A DNA stretch of 64,000 bases from Mesorhizobium helmanticense (GCF_003034915.1 NZ_PZJX01000007.1:248001-312000), one strand, 5' to 3'. Numbered from the stretch's first letter, positions 17,929-26,840 are shown. Translations and numbers: made by a program. Notes: generated from the sequence alone by a model not told the origin.

Positions 17929-18075
17929 TCAAATATTCCTCTCGAAGGTATGAGCCACGAACGGATCTGGCGCCGTTAGCTCAAATCCTTTTGCTGCCAT
18001 AAAGGTCAGCACGATAGCCACAGCTATCGATGCAATCACGGTTGCGGCATGGGCTAGACTTCTCACGATCTTCAC
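17929..18075 (-). CDS. Possible 48-residue single-span membrane protein
   Basis: A short frame from GTG 18075 to TGA 17929. It begins VKIVRSLAHAATVIASIAVA, continues with a hydrophobic span to about residue 27, and ends FVAHTFERNI. The positive N-terminus followed by one clear hydrophobic helix is coherent, but there is no good ribosome site and the start is a GTG. It could be chance. Confidence 0.35.
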   Translation of the reverse strand: MKIVRSLAHAATVIASIAVAIVLTFMAAKGFELTAPDPFVAHTFERNI

Positions 18076-18434
18076 TCAACAAAGCGGCTCGATATTCAAG
18101 CAAAAATCTCTCGGACAGTAGGTCCGCCCCATAAGGTCGGGATGCTCGTGGATTGTTGCAACTAACCCTTAGTATTAGGCGCGCAGTAGCCCCCCCTACG
18201 CGATCGCACCATTCTTCAGAATTTTAGTCCGCACTAATTTTCGTAGGTGGCAGGCGATGCCAGTCGCAGCCACGGCCAGCGCGAACCTCAGGCAATTGCC
18301 CAACCGGCATCGCGCTGGCCTCATGACGTAGCGTAAAGACTCAGCTACACAAGCGCCGCGGCGGGAAACCCAAAACCGCCTGGCCGACGCTTTCAGACGA
18401 CATCCCACAGACTCGGCGTCGGTCATTTTTTCGC
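18076..18434. other. Gene-poor stretch
   Basis: One minus-strand open frame reaches into this stretch and overlaps the start of the next gene, but its sequence looks like chance translation (many Arg, Cys and Ala with no pattern). I see no gene, repeat or RNA here. Confidence 0.45.
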
Positions 18435-18605
18435 TCAAGGCTTCTTCAGCAGGTGCGCTTCCCGAACCAGCGATGACCAATTGTGCGGCCCAAGGAAGCC
18501 GACAAGCTCGATGGCTTGCCCCTCGGTAATGCCGGTCTCTTTGACCAATCGCCGAACAACGAAGTCGTTAGCGTCATTGGATGCTTTGTCCCGCTCGTCA
18601 GTCAT
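18435..18605 (-). CDS. Hypothetical 56-residue helical protein
   Basis: Start ATG 18605 is preceded by AAGGGG at good spacing. The sequence reads MTDERDKASNDANDFVVRRL and then VKETGITEGQAIELVGFLG, with SLVREAHLLKK at the end. It is a small acidic-then-basic helical protein of a type seen in several rhizobia, without known function. Longer upstream versions of the frame lack coding character. Confidence 0.6.
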   Translation of the reverse strand: MTDERDKASNDANDFVVRRLVKETGITEGQAIELVGFLGPHNWSSLVREAHLLKKP

Positions 18606-18776
18606 CTGCAATCCCCTTTGGGTGACGTAACGGTACCAGGCAGGCATAGTTCCGGTCGGGGGAAATGACTCGCTATTCACGTGCGGAAGCGTACAGTTCC
18701 TAGGTCGCTCGGTCTTCAACGGCAACGAGCGCTTGAAAGAGTCGATCACGCTTTCGCCCAAAAGGGAGTACGCGAG

Positions 18777-19004
18777 ATGGCCTTTCGTGGCACGGCTGAC
18801 GAAATACAGTTGGCAACACTCACCAGAATTCTAGACGATTATTGCGAACAATCCGGCATTGAGGGCTCTCACCCGGCGCGGGAGCATTTAGCCCGCCGCC
18901 TGATCGCCCTTTTCAGCGGCGGCATCGACAATCCTGGCGACATCAGGATGGCTTTGGACAGCATCGCAAAGGATTGGCGCGGCGCGTCCCCAGCCCAGCC
19001 GTAG
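18777..19004 (+). CDS. Hypothetical 75-residue protein
   Basis: ATG 18777 has GGGAG ten bases upstream. The protein (MAFRGTADEIQLATLTRILD...) is entirely helical in appearance, with a pattern DYCEQSGIEGSHPAREHLAR and then LIALFSGGIDNPGDIRMALD. It resembles short uncharacterised rhizobial proteins sometimes found several to a genome. It diverges from the gene at 18435-18605. Confidence 0.65.
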   Translation: MAFRGTADEIQLATLTRILDDYCEQSGIEGSHPAREHLARRLIALFSGGIDNPGDIRMALDSIAKDWRGASPAQP

Positions 19005-19139
19005 TGTCACCCATATTGGCGCCACGGCGAGTAGGCGCCTAAGGCCAAACTGCGTTCAGCTTTTTTGGGAGAGACAAATGTCACTTCATGCTACTTCGCC
19101 CTGAGGATTATTTCCCTGAGGAAGGAGAAGGAGACGAAA

Positions 19140-19193
19140 GCCCGCCACCGTGAGGCAGCGGGCCAATCCTGTAAATTTACAGCTTTTTCTTTT
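19140..19193 (+). terminator. Double hairpin terminator
   Basis: Hairpin 1 is GCCCGC...GCGGGC (19140-19163). Hairpin 2 is the perfect 14-bp palindrome CTGTAAATTTACAG (19169-19182), followed at once by CTTTTTCTTTT. The second is a clear intrinsic terminator on the plus strand. It lies 165 bp after the gene at 18777-19004. Confidence 0.65.
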
Positions 19194-19266
19194 AGTAGGT
19201 GTCCGGCTGCTCCCGCTCGGTGTCGGCATTAGTCTGGCCGAAAAAGGTCCCGGAAGCCGCCATCAA

Positions 19267-19554
19267 TTATAGCCAGTTAAAAAACCACGGACTGGTTTCA
19301 TACCCTAAGCGCGGATTATGCGGATTAGGCGGACTATAATGATCCAGGAAGTTTGCGCCCCCATTTGATGGTCGCGCAACAACGGTGCGTGTCGATTTAC
19401 AATCCGGTTTCCGGGTCGGCTTGCTGCCAGCCTTCATATGAGCTGCAGAACACGAGGTTCTAGCCTGAGCGGTGGCCACCTTTTTCTTCTCTTTCGCAAC
19501 AGCTGCTCCGGTGGCGGCCAATACCATTGCTACGCCAAAGACAACGAGTTTCAT
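19267..19554 (-). CDS. Small secreted basic protein, unknown
   Basis: A 95-residue protein from ATG 19554, with GGGGGAGGG upstream. The signal peptide MKLVVFGVAMVLAATGAAVA is followed by a Lys-rich segment (KEKKKVATAQ), two cysteines, and an aromatic tail (LDHYSPPNPHNPRLG, SPWFFNWL). A periplasmic or secreted location is inferred. Family not recognised. Confidence 0.6.
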   Translation of the reverse strand: MKLVVFGVAMVLAATGAAVAKEKKKVATAQARTSCSAAHMKAGSKPTRKPDCKSTRTVVARPSNGGANFLDHYSPPNPHNPRLGYETSPWFFNWL

Positions 19555-19657
19555 TGACACGCCCTCCCCCTGCACAATCCGAAAATGATTGCGCCTGGCT
19601 AACGTTACGTCAACGACATTTTGTCCGCAACAACGGCGAATAGTGCCAGTAAAAAGA

Positions 19658-19681
19658 GCCCGCCACCGTTTGGCAGCGGGC
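19658..19681. terminator. GC hairpin, second copy of the 19140 type
   Basis: GCCCGC (19658-19663) and GCGGGC (19676-19681) enclose CACCGTTTGGCA. It is almost identical to the hairpin at 19140-19163 and preceded by AAAAAGA. On the minus strand it follows the gene ending at 19705. Confidence 0.5.
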
Positions 19682-19704
19682 TGGGTCTGCCAATTGGCGG
19701 AGGC

Positions 19705-19929
19705 TCAATGACGGCCCTTCGGCGCTTCCAGAAACTCAAGGAACGCGTTGGCTACTTCCGTGCCGCTGGCGTCGGTGCGGGCGGTGTCGCAGCTCCGCAC
19801 GATGGCGGCGGCGATCTGGAGCATGTCAGCCCTGCTCCCAACGATCCTCGCGACCACGATGTTTTCTGGACTGTTGTCCATGGTCGAGCGCTGAGCAACA
19901 AACAGGGTGAGCCGGAGATTGTCGCCCAT
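19705..19929 (-). CDS. Hypothetical 74-residue protein
   Basis: A moderately convincing short gene (MGDNLRLTLFVAQRSTMDNS...). The part after Met17 (ARIVGSRADMLQIAAAIVRS, ANAFLEFLEAPKGRH) looks like a folded alpha/beta unit, so Met17 (19881) could be the true start. No clear ribosome site at either start. No signal peptide, family unknown. Confidence 0.45.
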   Translation of the reverse strand: MGDNLRLTLFVAQRSTMDNSPENIVVARIVGSRADMLQIAAAIVRSCDTARTDASGTEVANAFLEFLEAPKGRH

Positions 19930-20036
19930 GCATGCAGTCGGCCGGTTACGCGATCCTGCAAGGCGTGTACGATCTTGTAGGGACTACGAGCCGGTCAAGC
20001 ATCGATCCATGCAGGAGCGCGCCGCCAGGGGCGGGT

Positions 20037-20333
20037 TTAGTTAGCTTCGGTCACTTGAGCTGCTTGGTCTGGAATCAGAACCACCCGGTAGGTCACGCCC
20101 TCGCACTTGAGCAGGTAGACGGTGTGATTGGGGGCGGACTCCGCTTCGATACGCTCAGCCGAGCTTGGATTGTCGCAAGGAAAAGCCTGGCTTCGGACCT
20201 GGTCGCCAACGATCCTTACGTCAGCGGTCTGGTCTTGGGCTGTGGCGGTCGCAATAGAACCTCCGAGACTAACCGATAAGAGAACGGGCATGGCGAGGGA
20301 TCGAATCCACAACGATCTTGGACCGCTATTCAT
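20037..20333 (-). CDS. Small exported protein, unknown
   Basis: A 98-residue protein from ATG 20333, with AAGGAG nine bases upstream. A signal peptide (SLWIRSLAMPVLLSVSLGGS, cut near ATA-Q) precedes a short domain with two cysteines (FPCDNPSS, LLKCEGVTYRVVLIPD). The pair may form a disulfide in the periplasm. Family not recognised. Confidence 0.6.
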   Translation of the reverse strand: MNSGPRSLWIRSLAMPVLLSVSLGGSIATATAQDQTADVRIVGDQVRSQAFPCDNPSSAERIEAESAPNHTVYLLKCEGVTYRVVLIPDQAAQVTEAN

Positions 20334-20611
20334 TGCGCTCTCCTTGGCACGCGGCACGCAGTTCGCGAAGCGCCGCTGCTCCGTGCCCCCAAACTGTTTC
20401 AAAAGGCGGCGAAAGCCTAAACTGGTGCACTGCAGCCGAGACCGCTCTTCGTCTATCAGGCGGTTCGTCTTCCATCCTCATGGCGCAATTCGTGTTTCCA
20501 GCGACCGCAGTAGCCTATCGCATGGAGGCGGTAGCGGAAAGTAAGTTACGTGGGTGACGGGGTATTTGCTGAACATCCCGCAGCGAGCGCGGTCGGCATG
20601 AACGCCCATAA
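20334..20611. other. Gene-poor stretch
   Basis: About 280 bp upstream of the exported protein gene, presumably holding its promoter. No gene or repeat recognised. Confidence 0.4.
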
Positions 20612-20843
20612 AAGGCGCACAAGGCAGGTTACACGGCGTTCGGCAAGGCAATACACAGATACCACGACAGAGCCAGCCGGACTGAGGAAAGGGCGCTGCT
20701 GGCTGTATGCGGCTATCCTGCGGTCAGGGAGGGTGATCGCCGGGCCAAGGCCGGATATCTTCTGAAGATCGGAGGCGCGCGGTGAGCACGATCTGGCAGA
20801 GCATATGCAGGCTCTTCTCCGTTCGACGATGTGGAAAGGATAG
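20612..20843 (+). pseudogene. Frameshifted remnant of a small helical protein gene
   Basis: An open frame of 58 codons (KAHKAGYTAFGKAIHRYHDR ... ALLAVCGYPAVREGDRRAKA) lacks a start codon. After a +1 shift it is continued by HDLAEHMQALLRSTMWKG from 20790 to a stop at 20841. The joined reading looks like one amphipathic helical protein, which suggests a decayed gene. Family unknown and evidence modest. Confidence 0.35.
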
Positions 20844-21690
20844 GACCGGCTTCCGCGCCAGGTAACTTGGACGCCCGCGCCTTAACTCGGCGTCCATGTT
20901 TGAGAGGTTCGCGTTAAACAGCGCTAACGAGAACAAACGCTGATTTGGTGGGCGATCATTATGATCGCCGCCCGGTCACTCGCAGTCTACTGTGCCGGCT
21001 ATGGAACGAGCAGGGAGCGCCAGGAGCGGTTGTTAACGCGATCAAGGTCGAGCGGCAGTAGCCGACCCCTTGCGGACACTCACTCAATATTGGCACATGG
21101 CCGAAGTAGCGCATTTTGCGGACGCTCCGAGTTGCCCTAATACGCGGCTTTGGAAAGCTAGTATCAGTCAGTGACCAGCCAAGCATCTTGATTCAATTCT
21201 CCGATTCGTCCTCGATGGTATTGCGCAAGATCAGTGACGTTGCCTTGTGCAACCTTGAGGGCGTCAAAGCCTTTTCTTCGTCACTGCGTCTGGCGTCGCC
21301 GCAATGGTAAAAACCGCACGGCACAAGTGATCTTATAGGATACGTATCGCCGGCCCTTTCCAGAAGCATCATGAGGCCCCATGGGTCTTCACCTGTGAAG
21401 GGCAGCGCCAATTTTCAACACTATCCACCCGTTGCCGATCTTTACATGGTCAGGTTGCATCGTCCTCAGGACGATTGCTGCCGTCCGGACTACAGTTGCC
21501 CACGTAAGTTACACCCCCGCGACTTGCCCTATGGAGTATGGGCTGCCTTATTCTACGCCAGCAACCGTTGGCTAGCACTCACGACCGCGGGGCCCCGGGG
21601 TCGAGCGTTGAATTTAATATCTGCGTAGCATGGCAAGCACCGGGCGTTCGGTGACGCCCGACATTATTCCGCACCGACTTGAGGGGGCAA
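20844..21690. other. Long gene-less stretch before the envelope cluster
   Basis: About 850 bp in which all open frames are short, overlap on both strands and show no domain, signal peptide or plausible ribosome site. It should contain the promoter of the cluster starting at 21691. I see no IS ends or repeats. Confidence 0.5.
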
Positions 21691-22512
21691 ATGGATATTC
21701 GATCTACTACTCGGGTTCTGCTAGTTGCAGCCTTCGTGTTTCCGGCGTTGTTGTTCAGTGGAGCAGCGTCGGCCCAGGACGACACGCAGGAACTCGCCAA
21801 GAAGCTGTCGAACCCGATCGCCTCGCTGATCAGCGTGCCGTTCCAGTTCAACTATGACAGCGGCTACGGCCCGAACGACGGCGAGAAGGCCTATGTCAAC
21901 ATCCAGCCGGTCATCCCCGTCTCGCTGAATGCCGACTGGAACATGATCTCGCGCACCATCCTGCCCGTGATCTGGCAAAACGACGTAGCCGGCCCGTCGG
22001 GCGAGCAATCCGGCCTCGGCGACATAACCCAGAGCCTGTTCTTCTCGCCGTCAAAACCGACCGAATCGGGCATCGTCTGGGGCGTCGGACCGGTGTTCCT
22101 GGTTCCGACCGCCACAGACGACTTGCTCGGCGGCGGCAAATGGGGCGCAGGTCCGACCGCCGTCGTGCTGAAGCAGAGCCATGGATGGACGGTCGGGATG
22201 CTGGCCAACCACATCTGGTCCTTCGCTGGCGACAGCGACCGCAACGACATCAGTTCGACCTTCCTGCAGCCCTTCGTTTCCTACACGACGAAGGACGCCT
22301 GGACTTTCACTCTCAACACCGAGAGCAGCTACAATTGGGAGGCGGAGACATGGTCGGTTCCAATCAACTTCCAGATCGCGAAGCTGGTCGTCGTCGACAA
22401 GCAGCCAATCAGCCTCTTCGCCGGTGTTCGCTATTGGGCTGAAAGCCCCGACAGCGGCCCTGACGGGTTTGGTTTTCGCACCGGGATCACGTTGCTGTTT
22501 CCGAAAAAGTGA
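21691..22512 (+). CDS. Outer-membrane beta-barrel protein, MetA-pathway/'transporter' type
   Basis: A 273-residue exported protein with a strong GAGGGGG ribosome site. Signal peptide RVLLVAAFVFPALLFSGAAS, then DDTQELAKKLSNPIASLISV, a beginning I associate with the Phenol_MetA_deg-like outer-membrane family (sometimes mislabelled neuromedin U). Alternating beta strands follow (VWGVGPVFLVPTATDDLLGG; WTVGMLANHIWSFAGD), and the last strand is FGFRTGITLLFPKK. Substrate unknown. It is the first gene of a same-strand run of envelope genes, 82 bp before the DUF1254 gene. Confidence 0.75.
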   Translation: MDIRSTTRVLLVAAFVFPALLFSGAASAQDDTQELAKKLSNPIASLISVPFQFNYDSGYGPNDGEKAYVNIQPVIPVSLNADWNMISRTILPVIWQNDVAGPSGEQSGLGDITQSLFFSPSKPTESGIVWGVGPVFLVPTATDDLLGGGKWGAGPTAVVLKQSHGWTVGMLANHIWSFAGDSDRNDISSTFLQPFVSYTTKDAWTFTLNTESSYNWEAETWSVPINFQIAKLVVVDKQPISLFAGVRYWAESPDSGPDGFGFRTGITLLFPKK

Positions 22513-22594
22513 GAAGACCGGCGCCGCCTGCCGGCGCGAACCTTATGAAACACACGAATTCGATAACTCATCGAATGACAAAGGAGTACGGCAA

Positions 22595-24028
22595 ATGTTG
22601 ACAAAGCGAGATTTACTTCGCTCAGCCGCGGCGATTGCCGCTGGCGCCGCGATTGCGAAGCCAAGCCTGCTGATGGCGCAGAGCTACCCCGGCATCATCG
22701 AGGCCAAGGACATCGCCGAGGAAGGGTTCATCTACGGCCTGCCACTCGTCATGTTTTACGCGGTTATGCAAGAGTTCGTGGTCGACAAGAACTCGGGGCA
22801 GTTCAAGGCGCCGTTCAACGAAATCAACAGCATGCACCACGTCGCCACCCCCGAAGACACGGCAGTTATCACGCCGAACAGCGACACCCCTTACTCGTTC
22901 CTCTGGCTGGACTTGCGCGCTGAACCAATGGTTGTCTCGGTGCCTACGGTCGGAAAGGATCGTTATTACGCGGTTCAGTTGATTGACGGCAACACCTACA
23001 ATTTCGGCTATATCGGCACCCGCGCCACGGGGACCGAGCCGGGTGACTATCTGGTGGTCGGCCCCGACTGGAAAGGTGAAACGCCCGCCGGGATCAAGAA
23101 GGTCTTCCAATCGACCACACCGTTCCCGCTCGCGCTTATCCGCACGCAGCTCTTCAACCCCGACGACATGCCGAACGTCGAGAAAATCCAGGCAGGCTAC
23201 AAGGCGCAGCCGCTTTCCGCTTTCCTGAAACAACCCGCCCCGCCCGCAGCGCCGAATATCGAGTTCCTCCCTGCCACCACTGCCGGTATCAAGGATAACT
23301 TCTTCCAATATCTCGACGCAGCCCTGCAATTTGTCCCTGAGACGCCAAGGGACAAGGCTGTTCGCGCGAAACTTGCGAAGATCGGCATCGGCCCCGGCAA
23401 GACCTTCGATTTCAAGGAACTATCGCTCGAACACAAAGCCGAAATCCTGGTAGCCATGAAGCAGGGTGACGACAAGGTCGACAAATGGCTGGCCAGCGGA
23501 AACAAAGTCATCAACGGCTGGAACGTCGGCTCGTTCTTTGGCGACGAGGCCTTCTACAACGGCGATTGGCTGATGCGCGCCGGGGCGGCAAAGGGCGGTC
23601 TCCTGGGCAACGATGCCGTGGAAGCCATGTACCCCTATACCAGGACGGATGCGACCGGCGCGACACTCGACGGCAGCAAGTATAATTACACCATCACCTT
23701 CGCACCGGGCCAACTGCCGCCGGTGAATGCGTTCTGGTCCGTTACGATGTACGACGGCAAGAGCCAGTTCCTGATCAAGAACCCGATCAATCGCTACCTC
23801 ATCAACTCTCCGATGTTGCCGGGGATGAAGAAGGCGGCGGACGGTTCGCTGACGCTGTATCTCCAAAAAGACAGCCCCGGTGCGGACAAGGAAGCAAACT
23901 GGCTTCCGGCGCCGGCCGACACGATTTATCTGGTGATGCGGCTGTACTGGCCGAAGACAGAAACGCCTTCGATCCTGCCGGCCGGCGAAGGCAGCTGGCA
24001 GCCACCCGGTATCGTTGCGGCGAAATAG
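22595..24028 (+). CDS. Exported DUF1254/DUF1214 protein
   Basis: A 477-residue protein with an AAGGAG site before ATG 22595. The Tat-like or Sec signal (MLTKRDLLRSAAAIAAGAAI, cut near LLMAQ) is followed by an N-terminal DUF1254 domain (EEGFIYGLPLVMFYAVMQEF; ITPNSDTPYSFLWLDLRAEP; DRYYAVQLIDGNTYNFGYIG) and a C-terminal DUF1214 domain (NAFWSVTMYDGKSQFLIKNP; RYLINSPMLPGMKKAADGSL; LVMRLYWPKTETPSIL). No catalytic role is established for the family, and members often occur in tandem in soil bacteria. A decayed paralogue follows directly downstream. Confidence 0.9.
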   Translation: MLTKRDLLRSAAAIAAGAAIAKPSLLMAQSYPGIIEAKDIAEEGFIYGLPLVMFYAVMQEFVVDKNSGQFKAPFNEINSMHHVATPEDTAVITPNSDTPYSFLWLDLRAEPMVVSVPTVGKDRYYAVQLIDGNTYNFGYIGTRATGTEPGDYLVVGPDWKGETPAGIKKVFQSTTPFPLALIRTQLFNPDDMPNVEKIQAGYKAQPLSAFLKQPAPPAAPNIEFLPATTAGIKDNFFQYLDAALQFVPETPRDKAVRAKLAKIGIGPGKTFDFKELSLEHKAEILVAMKQGDDKVDKWLASGNKVINGWNVGSFFGDEAFYNGDWLMRAGAAKGGLLGNDAVEAMYPYTRTDATGATLDGSKYNYTITFAPGQLPPVNAFWSVTMYDGKSQFLIKNPINRYLINSPMLPGMKKAADGSLTLYLQKDSPGADKEANWLPAPADTIYLVMRLYWPKTETPSILPAGEGSWQPPGIVAAK

Positions 24029-24154
24029 CGGTTTGTGCGGCGGCGGCCTGAGGGCTCGTCGCGATTGGCGAGGCACTCATTCGGCCGACGGTCTTGTACC
24101 AGGCCTTCGAGCCGCGACTAGTCAGGACCTAGGGAGCCAAACAGAGGACGACCT

Positions 24155-25160
24155 ATGAAACCGATCCACAGCAGGCTTCACCGACTGACGATGGGCCTTG
24201 CGGCATCGACTTTCCTCGCCGGCGCGATTGCAGCAAGCGCCCAAAGGAAGGTATCTCATCCTGCCGCCCGGCTACGAGGGTAACGTGCCCGACGGTGGCT
24301 ACTTTGTGGCCCGCGCCCGCACCAATTTCGTTGTGTAGTTCGCTCGCGCGTTCATGGAGAACAACGATCCGAAGCCGGTGGTCGAACAGATCAAGAAACA
24401 CTCAAGGTCTATCCGCACCAGGCCGGCGGTTACGGCACGCCTGTTGCCGAATTCCTTGCTGGTAAAACCAAACTCGGGCCGATCACTCCGCCGCCGCCGA
24501 CTGTGTTCCACGAAGGCACGGGTGTGGTGATGAACATCATCCCGCCCAACGACTACTCCTATTACGAGTGACTCAACGAAATCGTGCAACAGGAGCCTGC
24601 AACGGCCCTCGACACCGAGTTGATGGGCCCGATCGCCGCCATCGGCATCGTCAAAGGCAAACCGTTCGCGCCGGATCCCGGATGAAGAAGATACTCACCG
24701 AAGCCGTCGCCCTGGCCAACGCTACCTCGCGCACCAGGCGCCAAGCCCCATCCGCCCACCGGGTACCGCTTGCTGGATTCGCGAACAGCTTTTTTCTACG
24801 GCGTCACCGGCAACACGCCCGGGATGGCCATGCGTGTGCCCGGCATCGGCTCGCAGTATCTGTGGACATTGGTCGACGCAGACAAGCAGCCCTTCGACGG
24901 CGCCAAGACCTACAAGGTGACACTGCCGAAGGATATTCCGTAGGCAAACTTCTGGTCTTTCATTGCCTACGACAATCAGACGCGCTCCATGCTCGATACG
25001 CCGCAGCGCTGTCCACGCGCGGGCAGTCAGAGCTATCCGTCACCAGCCGCGGAAGCAGCCGCCGATGGCACGACGACAGTCTGGTTCTCGCCGGAACAAC
25101 CTGAAGGCGTCGCTCGGTGCAATTCGAGCGGATGGTGCTCCATCCGCTCGATCGATCTTC
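24155..25160 (+). pseudogene. Decayed second DUF1254/DUF1214 gene
   Basis: A ribosome site and ATG at 24155 begin a signal peptide (RLTMGLAASTFLAGAIAASA). After it the frame jumps straight to the middle of a DUF1254-type protein (GRYLILPPGYEGNVPDGGYF), so a large internal block is missing. Recognisable pieces continue in changing frames: NDPKPVVEQIKK, YGTPVAEFLAGKTKLGPITP, ATALDTELMGPIAAIGIVKG, FFYGVTGNTPGMAMRVPG, ANFWSFIAYDNQTRSML. In-frame stops occur near 24336, 24569 and 24941. This is a clear pseudogene with a deletion, frameshifts and nonsense codons. Confidence 0.85.
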
Positions 25161-25173
25161 GGGCGAAGGCTCA

Positions 25174-25480
25174 ATGGCTGCGGTAAGCGATTGCCGCTCA
25201 AAATCGGCACAATCTGGACGTACCGGATTGCTGGCCTCGACTGCCTTCTTGCTGATCCAGGCGTCGGCACATTCTCAAGAGCAGCAAGCATATTTCGGTG
25301 AGACGAACGTCCAATGCGGTCGACCAGGGTCCGCAATATAGCATCCAGTTCAGCCACTGGAAGACCGGTTCTGATGTTCCCGCGGACGACTTTCGCCTTC
25401 AAGGCCCCGGCCGATGCCAAGTAGATCGACCTCAAGGATCTCGTCGATATCGATAAACTACCAGCACAGTTCTTGCCGCT
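25174..25480 (+). pseudogene. Probable remnant of a DUF2092-type secreted protein gene
   Basis: An N-terminal signal-like piece (TGLLASTAFLLIQASAHSQE) is followed, after a gap and frame change, by DQGPQYSIQFSHWKTGSDVP and then, after another shift and an in-frame stop, IDLKDLVDIDKLPAQFLP. This order resembles the end of DUF2092 proteins, which are often encoded near DUF1254 genes. The middle of the protein is missing. The assignment is from memory and tentative. Confidence 0.4.
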
Positions 25481-25811
25481 TCCCGGCTTTGGCGGTCTTG
25501 TGTCGCCCGCCGAAGCTCGAACCGAGCGGGCCGCTCACGCGTTCAGCGTGGCTGGCGTAGCGCGGCGCACGGTACGGCGCCGCGCGGTCAGTAGGTACTA
25601 GGCAGAAGCGCGGGTGGGCGGAATTCTGGCGTGGGCTCGCCTCGCCCTTGCGGGACGACTGCAATTCAGCCTGTAGCACACAGTTAGTTACGTTCCGTCC
25701 GGTCAAGTAATGGGCCAACGTTCATTGGGAATGCGCCAACCGGCGCCGTGATCTAGCGACTGCGGTGGGGCGAAGTTTTTGAACGACATCAGCCAAGAGA
25801 TGGAGTGACGC
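25481..25811. other. Gene-less stretch
   Basis: No supportable gene. It separates the decayed genes from the Cys-rich repeat protein gene and should contain the latter's promoter. Confidence 0.4.
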
Positions 25812-26240
25812 ATGACCAATAGACTGAGCGTTCTTAGCGGGACGGTCCTGATTGCTGTTCTTGTCCAAACCGGGGTCGGGCAGACGCAAACCATCAGCTA
25901 TGCCGACGCCGCAACATTGCTTGCCAAGGAGTGCGGCGCCGACGTCAAGAAATTCTGCAAAGGCCTCAATCTCGGCAATGGGCGAATCCAGAACTGCCTT
26001 GCGCAGCATCAGGCTAAGGTCTCACCGGCCTGCACCTCGACCATGGCCGGCGTGATCGCCTCGATCCAGCAACGGCTGGCGGCGCAGGAAAGCGTCGACA
26101 AGATCTGTGCGCGTGATGCGGCCCGGGCGTGCAGAGGCGTGGTGCCGGGCAAGGCGCATATCCTTGGATGTCTCCTGAAGGCGACGCGTATCGTCGGCGC
26201 TAAATGCAGTCAGGCCATCACCGATGCTGGATGGCGGTGA
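25812..26240 (+). CDS. Exported cysteine-rich repeat protein
   Basis: A 142-residue protein with signal peptide MTNRLSVLSGTVLIAVLVQT and two repeats of a cysteine pattern: ECGADVKKFCKGLNLGNGRI then NCLAQHQAKVSPAC, and ICARDAARACRGVVPGKAHI then GCLLKATRIVGAKC. This is the Cys-rich GLG1/FGFR-like repeat also found in bacterial periplasmic proteins. All eight cysteines are likely paired. Function unknown. The ribosome site GGAG lies before ATG 25812. It is followed 27 bp later by an OmpA-domain gene, so co-transcription is likely. Confidence 0.8.
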   Translation: MTNRLSVLSGTVLIAVLVQTGVGQTQTISYADAATLLAKECGADVKKFCKGLNLGNGRIQNCLAQHQAKVSPACTSTMAGVIASIQQRLAAQESVDKICARDAARACRGVVPGKAHILGCLLKATRIVGAKCSQAITDAGWR

Positions 26241-26267
26241 CCCATGTTGAGACCAGGAGAAAAGAAA

Positions 26268-26840
26268 GTGTCTATTCGTCGGTTTCGCAATACCTTGGCG
26301 CTGACCGTTCTACTGGCCGCCGCCGGCGACGCCGGGGCTCAGCAGTTGAGCGAACATCAACTCGTCAACACGTTAGGACAGGTCGCCGAAGCCGCATCAG
26401 CCGTCGACGTGGCGATGCTTGCGCAAGAATTGGCTGCCAATCAGGGCAAGGGGATTGCCAGTCTGCCCCACTGGAGCCAACTGGCGACCCTCCCGCAGTT
26501 CTTTGTCGAGATCAACTTCGAGAACAGCTCCGTCGCAATCGAACCCGGGTCTTATAGGACGCTTGGCTTGATCGCGGACGCGCTCCATCATCCGCTGCTG
26601 CTCCGCTACAAATTTCTCGTCGTTGGGCACACCAATGCCACCGGCGATGCCAAGCGCAACCTTGACCTCAGTGCACGGCGCGCTGAAGCCATTGCGGAAG
26701 CGCTGGGGACGACCTTTTCGGTGGCACCGAATCGCTTGTTCTCAATCGGAGTGGGATCAGAGATGCCGGTCGACCCCGCCAATCCGAAGGCAGCGGACAA
26801 CCGTCGGGTTCAATTGCTCAATATTGGGTTGGTCAAGTAG
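26268..26840 (+). CDS. OmpA-domain periplasmic protein
   Basis: About 190 residues from GTG 26268, which has AGGAG ten bases upstream; an ATG at 26244 adds eight residues without a ribosome site. Signal peptide FRNTLALTVLLAAAGDAGAQ, a helical linker, then an OmpA C-terminal-like domain: FFVEINFENSSVAIEPGSYR, VVGHTNATGDAKRNLDLSAR and ADNRRVQLLNIG. These domains usually bind peptidoglycan. There is no beta barrel, so it is probably a soluble or tethered cell-wall binder. Confidence 0.85.
   Translation: MSIRRFRNTLALTVLLAAAGDAGAQQLSEHQLVNTLGQVAEAASAVDVAMLAQELAANQGKGIASLPHWSQLATLPQFFVEINFENSSVAIEPGSYRTLGLIADALHHPLLLRYKFLVVGHTNATGDAKRNLDLSARRAEAIAEALGTTFSVAPNRLFSIGVGSEMPVDPANPKAADNRRVQLLNIGLVK

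Noticed and set aside
18196..18480. Minus-strand gene of 94 residues
   Set aside because: It overlaps the better-supported gene at 18435-18605, has no ribosome site, and its composition looks like random translation of GC-rich DNA.
19190..19265. 23-codon frame (MAASGTFFGQTNADTEREQP...) following the secreted-protein gene
   Set aside because: Too short to support without homology, although its start lies just after the upstream stop.
20550..20765. Plus-strand gene of 71 residues
   Set aside because: Arg/Thr-rich sequence without pattern; another frame of the same DNA gives the more protein-like remnant listed at 20612-20843.
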